A stretch of DNA of 64,000 bases from Chrysaora quinquecirrha (GCA_014526335.1 JACTAT010000059.1:5364626-5428625), one strand, 5' to 3'; positions 33,694 through 48,600 are shown, counted from the first letter of the stretch. Numbers and translations are program-made. Notes: generated by a model from the sequence alone, not told the origin.

Positions 33694-36600
33694 ATGAGCT
33701 GGGCCAGAGATGAATGGAAGAATGAGCTGCCAGCAATTGCTTTGCAGAACATCGAAAAACTTGAGAAAAATCTGGAAGTTTTGAAGAAGGACAAACAGCA
33801 AAGAGCATATCAGTTGGACTCACTCGAGTCAGCCTTGAACTTGCAAAAGAAGAAAAGCGAAGAAGACAGAGCGAAAAATGCTGAGTTAAAAAGAGATATT
33901 AATACTTTATCAGAAAGATGTGATGAACTTGGACGATCTCGAGACAAGATTTCACAAGAACTGCAGACGAAAGAGGCAAGGATTGGTGTTTTGGATTCCA
34001 CCCTCCAGAGAACAAAACAGGCCTACGAAAATGAACTTGCGAAGTATAATAAACTCACCCAAGAGCTGGAGAAAGAGCAAGCCGAAAAGATCAGCATAAC
34101 TTTAAAGCTTGAGAAAGCAAATGAAGATCGACACAAACTTAGTGAAATTAATAATATCCAAAGACAGAAGCTTTCAAGCAGTGGATCAATCAGTGATGGT
34201 AATTTTAATTTTTTTCTGGCATGCTGGGGGAGGGGGACCACGGAATCTACGATAAGATATGATCAATCCCCTACCTGCAAGGTCGACCAATCAAGAACCC
34301 TATCACGTCACCAGAAATTAATTTTTGAATTTCACTTTAGTTTGCCCTGCTTATTTTGATTCTTGCTGTATTGTCATTTGAACCTGTTCCTATTTTTGAC
34401 AAAACGCTTTCTAGACAAGTCGGCCCACTACCAGGCCAGGTCGACTTGTCTAACACATGATGGGCCGACTTATCTAACACATGGTGGGTCGACTTTGTAG
34501 TGGGCCGACTTGTCCTGTTACCAATAAAACCAGAGTCAAAATATATGCAAGAGATCGGGTTAAACGTGGCATTGTGGACTACATATAAAGCCCTGATACA
34601 ATAGAGACATTGTACTGGACTTGGATATGTGAACTTTAGAGGACCCACTTTCTTACAAAGATTTCCATTGAGTTGAATTTCTGTTTTCATTGTTTCACCT
34701 TCAAAATTTCAAATGCAACTGATTCGATTGTGTAGGTGTTGTGGCATTGTGGCCCAACACAGCTAGCTGGTGGTGTTGGAGCTCAGCCTGGAGGGTTGTG
34801 CTTTCATTAGTTGATCTACTTCTGGAATCCCAGCAAGTGGAGCTAAAACATCATTGCACCTTCACCTTTGTTGCTGAAGTAAAGATGAAGGCCCTGTCTG
34901 CAATCATCCGTTCCTGTATTTGACAAGGGTCTCTGACCTGTTGGGTTTTGAATGCTTGAGTGGCTACTTTCCGGCTTGTTAATGTTTTACTTACTGAGTT
35001 TTCTCCTTTTTAGATAAAGAAACAAGCAAAATTATTGATGATTTACAAAAAATGCTTAGAGAAAAAGAGGATGAGATATGCAGAATGAAAAAAGACATCA
35101 ATTCCAATGTAAGCAACAATGTTTTTCTTGTTTTGGTAGCCAGTTTTTTTATCATGCTTAAGATCAGGTTAGATCTCTAATTTTGTAGTAAAGAAATGTT
35201 TAAGAGAATATCATAAAAAAACTTAAAGCATTACAGGCATGAAACTTTGATTGACAGTATGCCTTTATAAAGTAAGACATGTGTTGTGGTGTGCTTGGTG
35301 AATGCATGCCTAATAAAACAAGTTCAGCCCCTAGTCTTGAAAGAAGAATAAAGCATAGGTCAAAATAATGTCAAAATATTCAAGAAATGCTTTTTCCTGC
35401 GTACCCTTATCCTTCTAATAAATTTTTATTTAATGAACCCCTCCACTTTCCATAAAAAAGGCAATAAACATCTGTCTCTAGCAAGTTTGAAAATTAAAAG
35501 GTATTGCTGACCTCGAGAAATGACAAGTTGCTTCATTCGTTTGATTACTATTATTAGTGTCTTTAGAAAGAAAGAGCAATTTGATATCTTGGCAAACTGA
35601 TTGGTATTCAAAGCACAATACTTATATAATCTGCTTCTCTGTTTCTATTCCACATCTTTTTCAATTGTTGTGGCAATTCTGACCTTTTAACATTAAACAA
35701 AAAATTTGTCCAGTATCTTCCAACTTGTTTCTACATTTTGCATTACTGAAGTTTAGTGAAGTTTTGAATATTGAAGTTTTGTAAATTGTGAAGTGTTGTA
35801 AATTGTGAAGATTTGTTCAACTAAAGTACAAGTGAAAGTATTTAAGAAAAATTAAAGAAAGTTTTAAGAAACTTTTTAAATGATGGTGATATTCTGTAAG
35901 TTGAATTTTTCAAATCAATGATTTTTATTTATTCTTATTAAAGGGTAAATGCTCTGTGCAAGGCAGAAATGAAGATACAATTTCATTGATGGATTTTTCT
36001 GCCAATGGTGATGATCTTATGTCATTTGATTGTGATACAGTTTCAATTCAACCAGCCAAAACCCCAGGAGTCAAGCCTAAATCCTCAGCTAAAAATGATG
36101 TAGATTTGTTGCTGCTGAATGAAGATAAGACTGTGGATCAAACTGAGATTCAGGATCTAAGAGAGGAAATCAAACAATTAAATATCAAGTTGGAAAAGAC
36201 TTTGAAAGAAATTGATTCAAAAGACAGAGCTCTTGATAAGAAAGACAATGATATGCTTCAGGTATGCATGAAGAAATGCTTTTGATATTTTCCCATTTTC
36301 AACCCTGTTAACATATACAAAATTATTGGGATAGCTATGGCGATACAATTTATCTTGATAGCGATTGGGATAGAGAGTCGCATTCAAATGACAAATTGTT
36401 ATCAGGATAGGATTTTTATATCTGGGTAGACTAGGGTGATGTAAATTTGTTGGTTGCTTGCAAAAATCTAAATATGCCTAACTTACATTTCATCATCTTT
36501 TCAAACAAGTTCAAAACTGACTAGCCATGACTTCCTCCTTGTATTTTGATTCCTGTTCTCATGAGTTGAACTTATAATTGGCACAAAATTAATTTGTGAA

Positions 36601-39600
36601 ATATTCTCTATGTTTGTTAGTGTCATTGATGTGAAGAAAGTCTTTTTCTTGAGTCTCAGTCTTAAGGAACTCTTAATGTTAATATTGACAGTAATTTTCT
36701 CTCTAGATAACTACCAAATTTGAGAAGGAGCTTAGCAAAAATGAAGACCTTCAGAAAAAGACCCAAACACTTGTACAAGAGCTTGATTGTCAAAGACACA
36801 ACTCAGATGCAACCAGGCAACACCTAGAAGAAAGAATGAAAGAAAAGGAAAAACAATTCAGGTATGCCTTTTTTCTTACAAACAACTGAATTAGTTTGAA
36901 GGTTTAATATTGGTCTTCCTGCTGCGTCATGCAAGTTGATTTGTGTTGAAAAAACAATACCAATTTGGCTTCACTTTCTCATTGGTGCATTTCAAAGTAC
37001 GGCTTGGTTATAACTTCTGCCTTATTCAATTGTTTCAATATGTTTCTCATGTGTGTACTCTGTGAAGTGTAAGACGTAAAAATCATTGAAGATGCCCAAA
37101 GGTGTTTCTACTATTTCTCGCAATTCTTAACCTTTGTACAACTCAAAGGCTATAAAAATTATTGAGAGTTTATTTCTGCATCAGTATAATTTTCATCAGC
37201 CATGTCTGCAAGATAGTTACATTCAAAATCAAAAACGATTTCAAATAATTTCAGAATTTTAAGGTGTATTTTTAGTAACCTTCTAATTTCGGCAGATCCT
37301 CCAAGTTTTGATAACAGTAGACTTAATGCAGCTGTCCCAAACTGAACCAACTCGAACTAAACCAGTAATTTTAAAACAAGAATGAGATTCCCCACAATAT
37401 ATCTTTGAAACCTTCCAGCTTCCAGGCAGAGGGTTTTATAGGCATGGCGAATCTGCTGACAAAACCAAAGAAAAACATTTTGAGGAAGCCTATTGAAAAC
37501 AGACAGTGCCCAAATCACAAGACCTTAATATTGTTGCTGTTTTCATCTTTTATTGCATTATACCTACTTCCAAATCAGGGCATTGGACCAATATTAATGC
37601 AAATACTACCTCATGCTTTGTTTTAATACTAAAGGCAATGCATGCTTTTATGGTTGAGCTTAGCTCTGCGTCAAAGCAAAGTTTACTTATTTACTTAATT
37701 TAGAATATGAGATACTGATGTCTTATCAAATGTGTTGGTCTGTTTCTGACGTTTATACTCTGAGGATTGTCAGATGTAAAAATCGTATATATCATTAAGC
37801 TAATCTTGTTCTACCTGACTATTTCGAGGGAAAAATCTTTATTCTAGAATCTACGTATTTTAATGTCTCTGTTGAGACTTCTCTTCCTATTTTTGTCAGA
37901 ATTACCTAACTTGGTCTGTAACTGCTGCTAATCAGTAAATTGAATGGTATAAAGAAACTAACATGATTCTCTGATTTGCAGGGAAGAGCTTGCCAGTCAA
38001 AGAGAATACCTGTCAAATCAAGAGAAGATTCTAAACGAAACAAAACAGAAAGCTCAACAAGAAGTTCAGACGGCAAGAAACAAGCTTATTGAAGCAGAAG
38101 CACATGTTGCTAAACTTGCTCATGATCATCAACAACTTGTACACCAGAAAAAAGATCTGAATTCAGAAAACAATGAATTGAAAAGCAGTTTGAATGTGCT
38201 TGAAAAGAGAGTTGGCGAGCTGACAAGAGAAACGAAAGCTCTTGTTCAACAAAAAGATGCCATGATTAGCGATCTGCAGTTAGCTTATTCGAAAGGCAAG
38301 AAGTATGAGGAGGAACTGAATAATATCAAACGTGAATTACATGAGAAAGACAACTTGATTAAGTCTTTGGAGAATGATAAATTCAAACTGGGTTCTGAGG
38401 TTGAAAAACTGAAAAGCAGTGCTCAAAAGGAAGCTAATAATTTGAAGGCTGAGGTGGACAGAGCTAAGAAACAATGCTTCCAATTAGAATCGGAAAAAGC
38501 TACTGCACTGGAGAGCTGCCAGAGACATGAAGTTGTGAACAAACAATTACAGGAAAGTATTCATGGGCTTGAAAGTCAGTTACAGGAAATGAAGAAAACC
38601 ATTGCGAAGAAAGATCAAGATTTGGAGCAAGAGAAAAACATGAGAGAGCAGATGAAAAAGAAATCTGAGCAGAATTTAGAGCAACTAAGATTGAAGGATG
38701 AATCACTTGTCAAGTCTTTGCAAGATTTGAAAGATGCCCAATGCCAGCTGCAAATGGCTGAGAAGAAGTGTAAAGATGGTCTTCAAGAGTATCAGTGTCT
38801 TGACAAAATGAATAAAGAACTCCGAGGGAAGTTAGAAGATGCACAGAATGAGTTGCAAGCAAAGAAATGCGACACTGATCAACTGAAGGCTGAGTTAAAA
38901 GAGGAATTGGCAAAGCAGAAATCTGCCTTTGAAGCAGAGTTCAAACGAGGAGTTTCTGAGTTAGAAAGTAAAAAGATGTCTCTTGATAAAGAAGTAGCTG
39001 ATTTGAAGGAGAAACTATCTGTTTTGGCAAAGGAAAAAGAAAGATGGACTGAAATGAAAGCAGAACTTGAGACCGTGATATCTGAGGTATTTTATTATGT
39101 TGTTACAGATTTAGAAAGATTTAAGTTTTAAATTTTGATGTTGTTTTACTGATTGCTCATGGAAAAATTTATTAAACTTCGGTATGCCAACAGTACTCTG
39201 AAGTCATCATTCATTGTATCATTTCTGGTTCTAGCAACCTCCATCCGTGTGTTTTTACCCATTTATACAGAATCATTGCATTTAACCTCCAAAGACTCTT
39301 TCTAATTAGCCATCTTCATCAGTTTCGTTGACCTCTGCCAGTTTTTCAACTCCTTTAGATCCATCAGGTTAATTCCGACTCTGCGGCCTATCCTCTTTTA
39401 AGGATGTGGCTGTTTCCGATTCCACCTGTGCCAATCATTAAAGTTCGTTTGTTCTAAACTCGAATTTCACTTCTCATGTGGTGCCCAAAATATTGAAATT
39501 TTCTTCGTTTTACCATTTCCACCAGTGTTTCTATTTCCCATCAGCCTAATGTCTTCATAACTAATTCCAGTACATACTCGTTCGTCTTTTTCCTTTCCAC

Positions 39601-42600
39601 GAGATTCCCAGCAGCCGTCTGTAACATTTCATGATAGGAATGGGCATTCATTGATTAAAGTGGCTATCTTTCAATGGATTGATAATGACTTTTTTCTTTC
39701 ACCCAAGGTTAAAAAAGAAGATAATGATAAGCATTTGAAGTTAGATCAGCTACTGGGAGAGAAGAACGAAATTCTGTCGAATTATGAGAAGATCTGTTTG
39801 GAAAGAGATGGAATTAGTGAAAAGCTGGTGTGTACTGAAAAGAAGCTTTCTGAAATCGAGAACGTCACTACAGAGCAAAAGACAAAGATAGAGCAATTAA
39901 CTCAAGAGAAGAATTTGGCGCTGTTGGAAGCTGATAAGATTCAAGATGAAAGAGAATGTTTTAATCAGGAGAAATCTCTGCTGCAAGGTAAATTATTGGA
40001 GGTAGAAGGTTTCCTTGAGGAAAACAAGAAGAGTCTGGAACAAGTAGCCAAGGAGAAGGAAGAAATTAAGTTGAAGTTTGAAGAAGCATTTGCTGAGAAG
40101 AATAAGTTGCTATCCGAAATGGAAAAGTTTGATAATGAAAAAGAAAGTCTTAGTCGAGACAAAGCTGAGCTTCAGGGTAAACTATTGGAAATAGAGGGCT
40201 TGCTGGAAGAAAACAAAAAGATTCTAGAGCAAGAAGCCAGAGGGAAGGAAGATGTTGAGCTGCAGCTACAGAAAGTGTTGGATGAGAAGAATCAGTTGTT
40301 ATCGGATGTAAGGAATTTTGAGGATGAAAGAGAATCTCTTAGTCAGGAGAAATCTCAGCTGAATGATCAGTTATTGAAGATGGAGGCTTTGGTGCAAGAA
40401 AATGAAAAGATTTTGGAACAAGCAACCAAAGAAAAGAACAAAGTAAAGTCGCAGCTAGAACATTTACTGGGTGAGAAAGAGGAGTTGCTATCGGTTGCAA
40501 GGAAGTTTGACGAAGAAAGAGAATCTCTAAATCAGGAGAAATCTCAGCTGCAGGAAAGGTTGTTGAAGATGGAGGCTCTGATGCAGGAAAATGAGACAGT
40601 TTTGGGAGAAGCAACCAAAGAAAAGAAAGAAGTTTTAGAAGCATTTGAAAATCTAAGATTTGAAAGAGATACAATGGAGGAAAATAAGATGGCCATCGAG
40701 CAGCAAGTAAAAGAGTTAAATAATTGCCTTCATGTGAACCAAATGAAGTTAGAAGAAGAGATAGCGGGAAAGAAAGAACTAGTTATCAATCTAGAGGCTT
40801 TAAAAACGGAAAAGGATAACCTCATCAAAAAGCAAGAATCATTAAAGGATAAATTGGTTGGTTTGGAAAAGGAAAGGCAAGAAAAACAATTGAAGTTTGA
40901 AGAAACATTGAGAGAAAAAGAAGAAATTTCCTCTGCCTTCGAGGAGGTAATAAACCAGAAGAATGACCTTATGAAGGAATTTGCTGCCACGGAAACAAAA
41001 ATATCAGAATTAGATAAGGAAAACGAGAATCTGCGTAAAGTTTTTGTTGATTACCAGGCTTTGAAGGAAGAATGTGCTGGGTTACGATCCACTGCTGAAT
41101 CTGCTAAGGAAGCACTTGTCTTTGAGAAGGAGAGGTATAAGCATGCCTGCTTGTCCTTGGAAAAAGCAGAAAATTCTTGGAAGGACGAGCTTGGGCGTGT
41201 GAGTTTAGAGAAAGGAAGTATCGAAGCTGAGCTTGAAGAAATCAGAAGGGAACTGCAGCAACAGAATCTAGAGATGGCTGAGTTTGAAGGAAAATCCGCT
41301 TTAGAGAAAAAAGAAATGCTAGTCAGGGTTGGGAATTTGCAGAAGGAAGCTGAAGAGAAAAAGGAAGAAGGAGTTAGGTTGAGTGCTGCGTTGGAAGATC
41401 ATGTCAAGAGTGTGAAGAACTTGAAAGCTGATTTAACGAAAGCGGATGATGAACTGAAAAGGGTGACAGCACAACTTGAAATAAAGCAAATGGATATGGA
41501 TGATCAACAAGAGATTATTAAAGAGAAAGAAGAAAATATTTTGGAATTACAAAAGTCAAACCTGTCATTGACGACAAGAGGTAGTGAATTAGAAGATAAA
41601 CTCAAGCAGTTGTACTCTGATATTGAATCCAACGCTAGGAGCTATGGAGAATTGACTGCTGAGAATGCAAAATTGAACGAAGATCTTGGTTTGAATGCTT
41701 CTAAATTGAAAGACGTGGAAGAAGAGCTGTGTAAAGTACGAGAGGATTTTGATGCTAAAGAGTTGCAAAGGACTTTAGCGGAGAACATGCTATTGGTTAA
41801 AGAGGAGAGCCTAAAAGAGAAAGAAAAGGAGCTAAAGAGGTTGCAAGATACTGTTGATATTTATGATAAGAGTCTGATGCACAAGAGTGAGGAATTGTCA
41901 CAAATAAAGGCAAATTCAGAGCTGCTGGAATCGAATCTAAGGAATTTGCAGGAAGAATTAAAGCAAGTAGAAAATGAGAAGAAAGCTCTAGATGTTGAAA
42001 GAGAGAAAAGCGTTGAACAAATGAACAGTGTTATTGAAGGACAACGTGCTGAGTTACACCAGCTGACTGAACAGATTGAAAGGCTTGTTGAGGAGAATGG
42101 AAAGCTGGAGCAAAAAGCACAAGAAGTGAAGGAGAATTCGGAAAAAAAGTTTCTCAGCTGAGTCGTGATTTCAGGCAAAGGATCAACAGTTTGGAATCAA
42201 ACTTGTCTGAGAAGGAAAGATTGCTTGATGATAAGGATAATGAGCTGGGTGACGTGGAGGTGAAGGTGAATGCCTTGGAGAGAGAAAGCAGTGAATTGAA
42301 ATCAAGATGTGTGGAAGCTGGTGAGAAATTAAAAGAAGCAGAGGACAATGCAAAGAGAAACGTTGTTGATTACAAAGAGAAGATCTTTTCATTGCAGAGA
42401 GAAGTATCAGAGCTCGATCTAAAGCTATCCGAAGCTAATGAAGCAGTCGACTCGCTGAGATTAAAGAACCATTCTCTTGAAGCTAAACTCGAAGAGTATG
42501 CCATGCTAAATGGTGATTTACAAGAAAGGGTCCGAGGTGGTATTGACAATAACGAGCAGCTGGTTTTGAAGATTTCGAACATGGAACAGGCGATGTCTAA

Positions 42601-45600
42601 AAAGGTTATGGCTCTTGCTGAATTGCGTTCAGACGTGGAGAATTTGACTGTGGATTTAGCAGCTGCGCACAACAAGGTCCAGGAGAAAGATGAACAGGTA
42701 GAGGAAATACAGCGGTCTTTGTCGGAAACGTTAGAGAGGATGGAAGTTGAAAACTCTAAATTCAAGCAAGAAATCGAATATTGCGTGAAAGAAAAGAACT
42801 CATTGATGGATACTTTAAACAGTGCAAAGGAAGAGTTTTCGAATGAAAAGGAACAGTATGAAAAGCAATTGAAAAGATTGAACAGGTCCGTTCTTCTTTT
42901 AGAAAATAACGCAAATGAGCTTGATTTGAAGATTAAAAGTAAAGATGAAATGATAAGTGGACTTGAGCTGAGCATGGAAGAATGGAAGAGTGAGTTCGAT
43001 GCTCAGATGAAGATCTTGAGGTCTGATTTGCAAAATCGCCAGGAAGAATATTGTAGATTACAGGTAGAAATTGAAGAGAAGAAACTTGAGAAAGAAGCTT
43101 TGGATTCGAAAATCGTGGAGTTGGAAGAAGATGTTTGCAGCATTAAAGAAGAATTAAAGAAGAAGAATGATGAGTTTGAAAGTCTGCAAAATTCGTCAGC
43201 TCAGAAACTTGATGATGCTAATCGATGTCTTGCTGAGACCGAGACTGCCAAAGCAGACGCTGAGCAGAAACTGAACGACATGTTGATGCGATGTTCTGAA
43301 TTACAAGAAGTGCAAGAGAATTTAAAGGAAGAAATTGAGAGATCACAGGAAGAAACGCAGAAATTGAAGGAAGAAAAGGAGAGATTAGAGGAAGAAACGC
43401 AGAAATTTAAGGAAGAAAAGGAGAGATTAGAGGAAGAAACGCAGAAATTAAAGGAAGAAATGGAGAGATCACAGGAAGAAACGCAGAAATTAAAGGAAGA
43501 AATGGAGAGATCACAGGAAGAAACGCAGAAATTGAAGGAAGAAAAGGAGAGATTAAAGGTAGAGTATCTCTTGAATGAGGAAAAATATCAGCAAGAAATC
43601 GAACAGAAAAAATCTTGTATTGTAGATTTAAACAATGCTGTTTCAACCAATGATGAAAAGATTATAAAACTAGATAAAGCAGTTGAATCGCTAAAGAGTG
43701 AAATGGTAGCAAAAGCAGGTGAGTATGAGAAAGCTTCTGCAGAGAAAGAAGCTATATTGGAAATTGCTAACACTGAAATCCAAGGTTTGAAGAGAGATAA
43801 TGCTGATTTTCAGATAGTTATGGAAGAGAAGAGTTCTGAACTAGAGAGATATAAAAATGATATTACCGAACTTGAGACCAAGATTTGTGAAACCGAGAGA
43901 GAAATGCGTCAAATAATCGAGGGTAAAGATCTGGTAATATCAGAAAGTAAAGAAAAGTTGGAGAGCAATGTATCTGAGATAGAGAAATACCAGGCTGAAA
44001 TTACAAATTTGAGCTCGACTATCAATGGTTTAGAAGATCAGATGAGAGAGTCGATTGCTAAAGCTGATATGTTGGAATGTGCTAAAAAGTGCCTTGAAGA
44101 ACAGGTCAGTGACCAGACTACAGAAGTTGAAAGACTTGATGCTATGGTTAGAAAGCTACAACATGAGATGACTGATGTGGAAAGTAATCTTAAGGAATCG
44201 CACAAGGAAATTGAACTGCTCAAGGCTGGTACAAAAGATCTAGAAGATTCAGTAAGTGAAAAAATTATAGAGATTGGGAAATTGGAGGATAGAATGAAAA
44301 GTGAACAGGGGAAGTTTACTGTAGAGATTGAAAATAAAGTGCAAGAAATTAAACAACTTCAAAGTCAAATCTGTGCTAAAGAAGAAAGCACGTGTGAGCT
44401 TGAAAAGAACATGGAAGAAAAACTTTGCGAGATTGATCTTCTGAAGAAATACTGTGATGATAGAGATGATGAATTCAAAGAAAGTATTGCCAAAATAAAG
44501 GAAACTAAAGCGTTGCTTGAATCAGTTAGAAGTGAGTCTGACTCTAAAGTTCAGTTTGGAATTGAGAAATGTGAAACACTCGCAAAAGAGCTCATTGCCA
44601 AAGAGGCGATGGTTGAAGAGTTGAATGGTTTGTTGCAAGAAGGTATTGATGATAGCAACAAAAAGCAAGAGGAATTTTCGCTAAGAATACAAACTTTGAA
44701 GCTGGAATTACGTGACTTCCAGGAAGTAAACGCAATGAAGGTTGAAGAGATTGAAAAGTTTAAAAATGAGCTAAGCAGCTCTAGCGTAGAAATCACACGT
44801 TTGAAAGCTTTCGAAGACAAATTCAATGAAATTAAAGATGATTTAGGTAAACGAGAGAAAATTCTGCTTCAAAAATGTGAGGAAAACAACAACCTGAGAA
44901 ATGAATTAGAAGTTCAGGCCAAATTAATAGCAGAAACGAAAATATCGCATGAAGAAATTGACATCGCCAGGAAAGAAATGGACAACTTGCGTAAAGAAAT
45001 TTCGTCTCTTGAGAGTTCAATTTCGGAAAAAGAACTGGAAATGTCTGCAGCGAAACAAGAGGTTATTTGTGAGAGAGAAAATAACGAAGCAGAAAAAGTA
45101 AAGTTTTCTGAGATTTTACAGAATAAAGTTGCAGAGCTTGAGAATGTTGCAGAAGAGAATTCAAGGCTTATAAGCAAACTGGAAGGTCGTGAAAGGGACT
45201 TGAGTGAAAAGGAAGCACATTTGATTTCGTATAAGGAGAAATATGAGTCAGTTAAAATTGAGGTGGAAGGAATAATGAAAGAAAATTAACTCTCAAGGAA
45301 TCTTTGGATATGTTTGAGAACGATTTGGAGAACAAAAACGAAGAAATAAACGATCTGCAACGTATGATTTCAGAGCAGGAAAAGTTACTTGAGAAAAATA
45401 AAAGCCTTGATTTTGAAAAAGAAGAGAAATTTCAAGAACTCTGCAATGAAATGACTTCTAAAAGTGATTTTATTGAAAATTTGAAAGAAGATTTACGAGG
45501 AATTCAGGAAGAAATGCAATCAAAAACTCTTGATTATCAGGGAAAGCTGGAGAGCAAATTGAATGACATTTCTGACTTAGAAAAGTTGGTGGAAAAATTG

Positions 45601-48600
45601 CAATGTGAAGTTGACGAGGGAAGTTAGAGGCTGAGGCGTCAAAGAAGATTATGAAAGGAAAATTAAGGTTCTGTCTGAGGAGAAAACTGCTGAAATTATT
45701 GAGCTGAGAGATAAGATATGTAAGCAAGAGGAAGTTTCACAGGAAAATAAGAAGCTGTTGTCTATGATTGATGAAAGAAATAAGGAATTGAAAGCCGTGG
45801 AAGAGCAGCTTCATGGTATCAAAAGTGAGTGTGCGGAATTGAAAGAAATGCTATGTATCCGTGATAATGAATTGAAATCTAGCCAGGATAATATTGTTAA
45901 TTTGAAAGGAGAGCTAGAAAATAACAAAGAAGATAACGCTAAATTACATTCTACGATATCTAACTATGAAGAGGAGATAGCAGTCAAAGACAAATCAATA
46001 AATGAATGTGAAACTCTTGTTGGGGATCTACGACTGGAAATCGAGGAACTGAAGTCTGAGGTTCATCGAATGGATTCGGAGATTGATGAAAAGAGGACTG
46101 CTCATAATGACCTGCAAAGTATGGTTGATAAACTGAGTAAGGAGCTTGAGGACAAGGATATCGTTGTAAAGGAGGAAGTAAGAGTTAAGGAGGAAATTAT
46201 TGAGAATTATGGCAAAGAATTGGATGAATTGCGTAGTAAAATAGATTTAAGAGACGATGAGCTAAGGTTAGCTGTGGAAGAAGAGGAAAAATTGAAGAAA
46301 AAGGTTCAAGAGCAATTGTGGGATTATGAGAAATTGTTTGAACAATCTCAAAGTAATACCGAGAAGATTCTTTTGTTGGAAAAAGCTGAAAAACAACTCA
46401 AAGAGTTGGTTAAAGCGAAGGATCAGGAGATGGAAAATGTGATCAAAAGTCATACAAAAGAGATTGAATCGAAGGAAGATCTTTATGAAAAGTTAAAGCA
46501 AGAATATGAAAATGCCATGTCTACGAATAATGAGAAGATTCTATTGTTGGAAGAAGCATTACAAGAGCTGAAAGAGTTGGTCAAGAAGAACGACAAAAGC
46601 TTGAAGATGTTATTAAAACCCATGAAGACGAGATTTTATCAAAGGAAATTCTTCACAACAAGTTAAAGGAAGAGTTTGAAAATACCAAGTCTACGAAAGA
46701 AAATGAGATTAAAGACTTCAAGTTGAAAATTAAGGAAATTCAAGACTCTGTTCAAATAGCTATGCAAGAGAAAGAAAAGGCTGAAATTCTTTGAAGGAGA
46801 TTAAGGAAGAGGCAGAGAAGAAGGCGGAAATTTTGAGAAAGTTAAGAATGAAGTTGTAGAGCTCAATAGAATTTTGAAAACTAAGGAAGAAGTGTTAGAG
46901 AAGACAGTTACAGAAATCGATGAACTGAAGAAAATTTATAAGGAAACAGAGAGCGATTTTAAAGCAACATTGCAGAAAAGCAATGAAGACATTATAAAGC
47001 TAAACCAAGATTTAGAGAGAAGTCAATCAAAGTTAGCTGGTTTGGAGGAAAATGCTAAAGATGCTCATTTAGAGTATGAAAAGAATTTGGAGTTGAAAGA
47101 TGTTAAGCTGAGTGAAATGAAGGCAGAAATTGAGACTCAGAATCAAGAAATTCATGACTGCAAAAAGAAGATTGAGGATATTGGATTCAGCTTGAAGGAA
47201 AAAGAAGAAATCATTGATGATTTGAAAGAGGAGCAGAAAAGAGCTGAAACTGAATTAAGAAAAAGTAAAAATGAAGTTTCACAATTTAAAGCGGAGTATG
47301 ATAATATATTTTCTGTTTTGAAAGATAAAGACAATTTGATCCAAGAGTTAAATGATAAAGTGAATAATGAATCTGTTGGTCTACGAGGACAAGTTAAATC
47401 GTTAGAGAAAGCGTTGTTGGAGAAAGATGATGAGTTGAAGACAAGTAACGAGAGGTTTCAGAGTTTGAAAGTGAAGTTTGACAGCCATAAGTTTGAGCAC
47501 GATGCCTTGTTCGATACTATGAACAGCGATTCAAGAACATTGAAGGATCAAGTAGATGTTCTTGAGAAGAAGAATGCGAAATTAGATGAAGAAGTATGGG
47601 AAAGGAATGCTGAAATTGAACAGTTGAGAATGGACTATGAAAAGGTGGAAGAGAATGTAAAGGTCTTGAAGATTGAGATTGATGAATTGAAGACAGAAAA
47701 AGAGATTGTTCGTTTGGAGAATGAAGAGAAATTTAAAAGCAGGAAAAGCAGTTGAAGAAATATGCTAATGAGATGATGGAATTACAAATGAAGATAACAA
47801 AATATAAGCGTAATAGTAAAGAAAAGAAGAGAGAAAGTGTTGAAGTTAATGGTAATGAGGTGAGTATTTATATCAGGGTCTCAATCGTATTGCCTCTAAG
47901 GTCTAATTTGCTGTTGTCTGATCATATTACCTCTAGTCTTAAAAAACACTTGAATTCATATGCAAGAATGCACTAAACGCCACCAAATGCACTAGACGCT
48001 TCACTCATTAACATCGCATTATAAAGATAACAATGTGTGTTAGTAGAAAGGATGCCACAGTCCATTTCAACCAATTTGTTTTAATTTGTTAATCTATTTG
48101 ATGAACATCAATACTTGGTTTGGTTATGTACATTTGAGTTTACATGGCGGCGTAAGGTTATAGCTGTATCCAACCTCATCCCCAGGGTGAATAGGCCTCT
48201 ACGTGAAACTCCGCTGTCCATATTCGACCCTGGTATCGGCCTTGTTTATTCGCAATTTGATTGGCTGTTCAAACAATAGAAATTTTAAGTGACGTCACAG
48301 TTTCTTCAAAATTTCACACCAAAATAGGCCGAAAACTATGTAAAAAACATCTATAAAAGCCAAAAAATGGTGCTACATATACCTAAGCCGAAATTGCCAG
48401 TATTTTGGCAGATTTTGTGGCCGGTACCAGGGCCAAAATCGATTTGACGGTGGAGATTCGAGGAAATTCGATTTGGGGCCTGGGGAAGAGGTTGAGTTGT
48501 ATCATTTCAAATCGATCACATGAACATAGCATCCGAGATTGAAATCCGTGTAAATATTCTTAATGAGTATCTCTTTTTCAGCATTCTGTTGTACGAGAGG

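Noticed and set aside
31813..45727. Long minus-strand Ser/Leu/Phe-rich frames opposite CENPF
   Set aside because: They are antisense shadows of Glu/Lys/Leu-rich coiled-coil codons with no splice or motif support.
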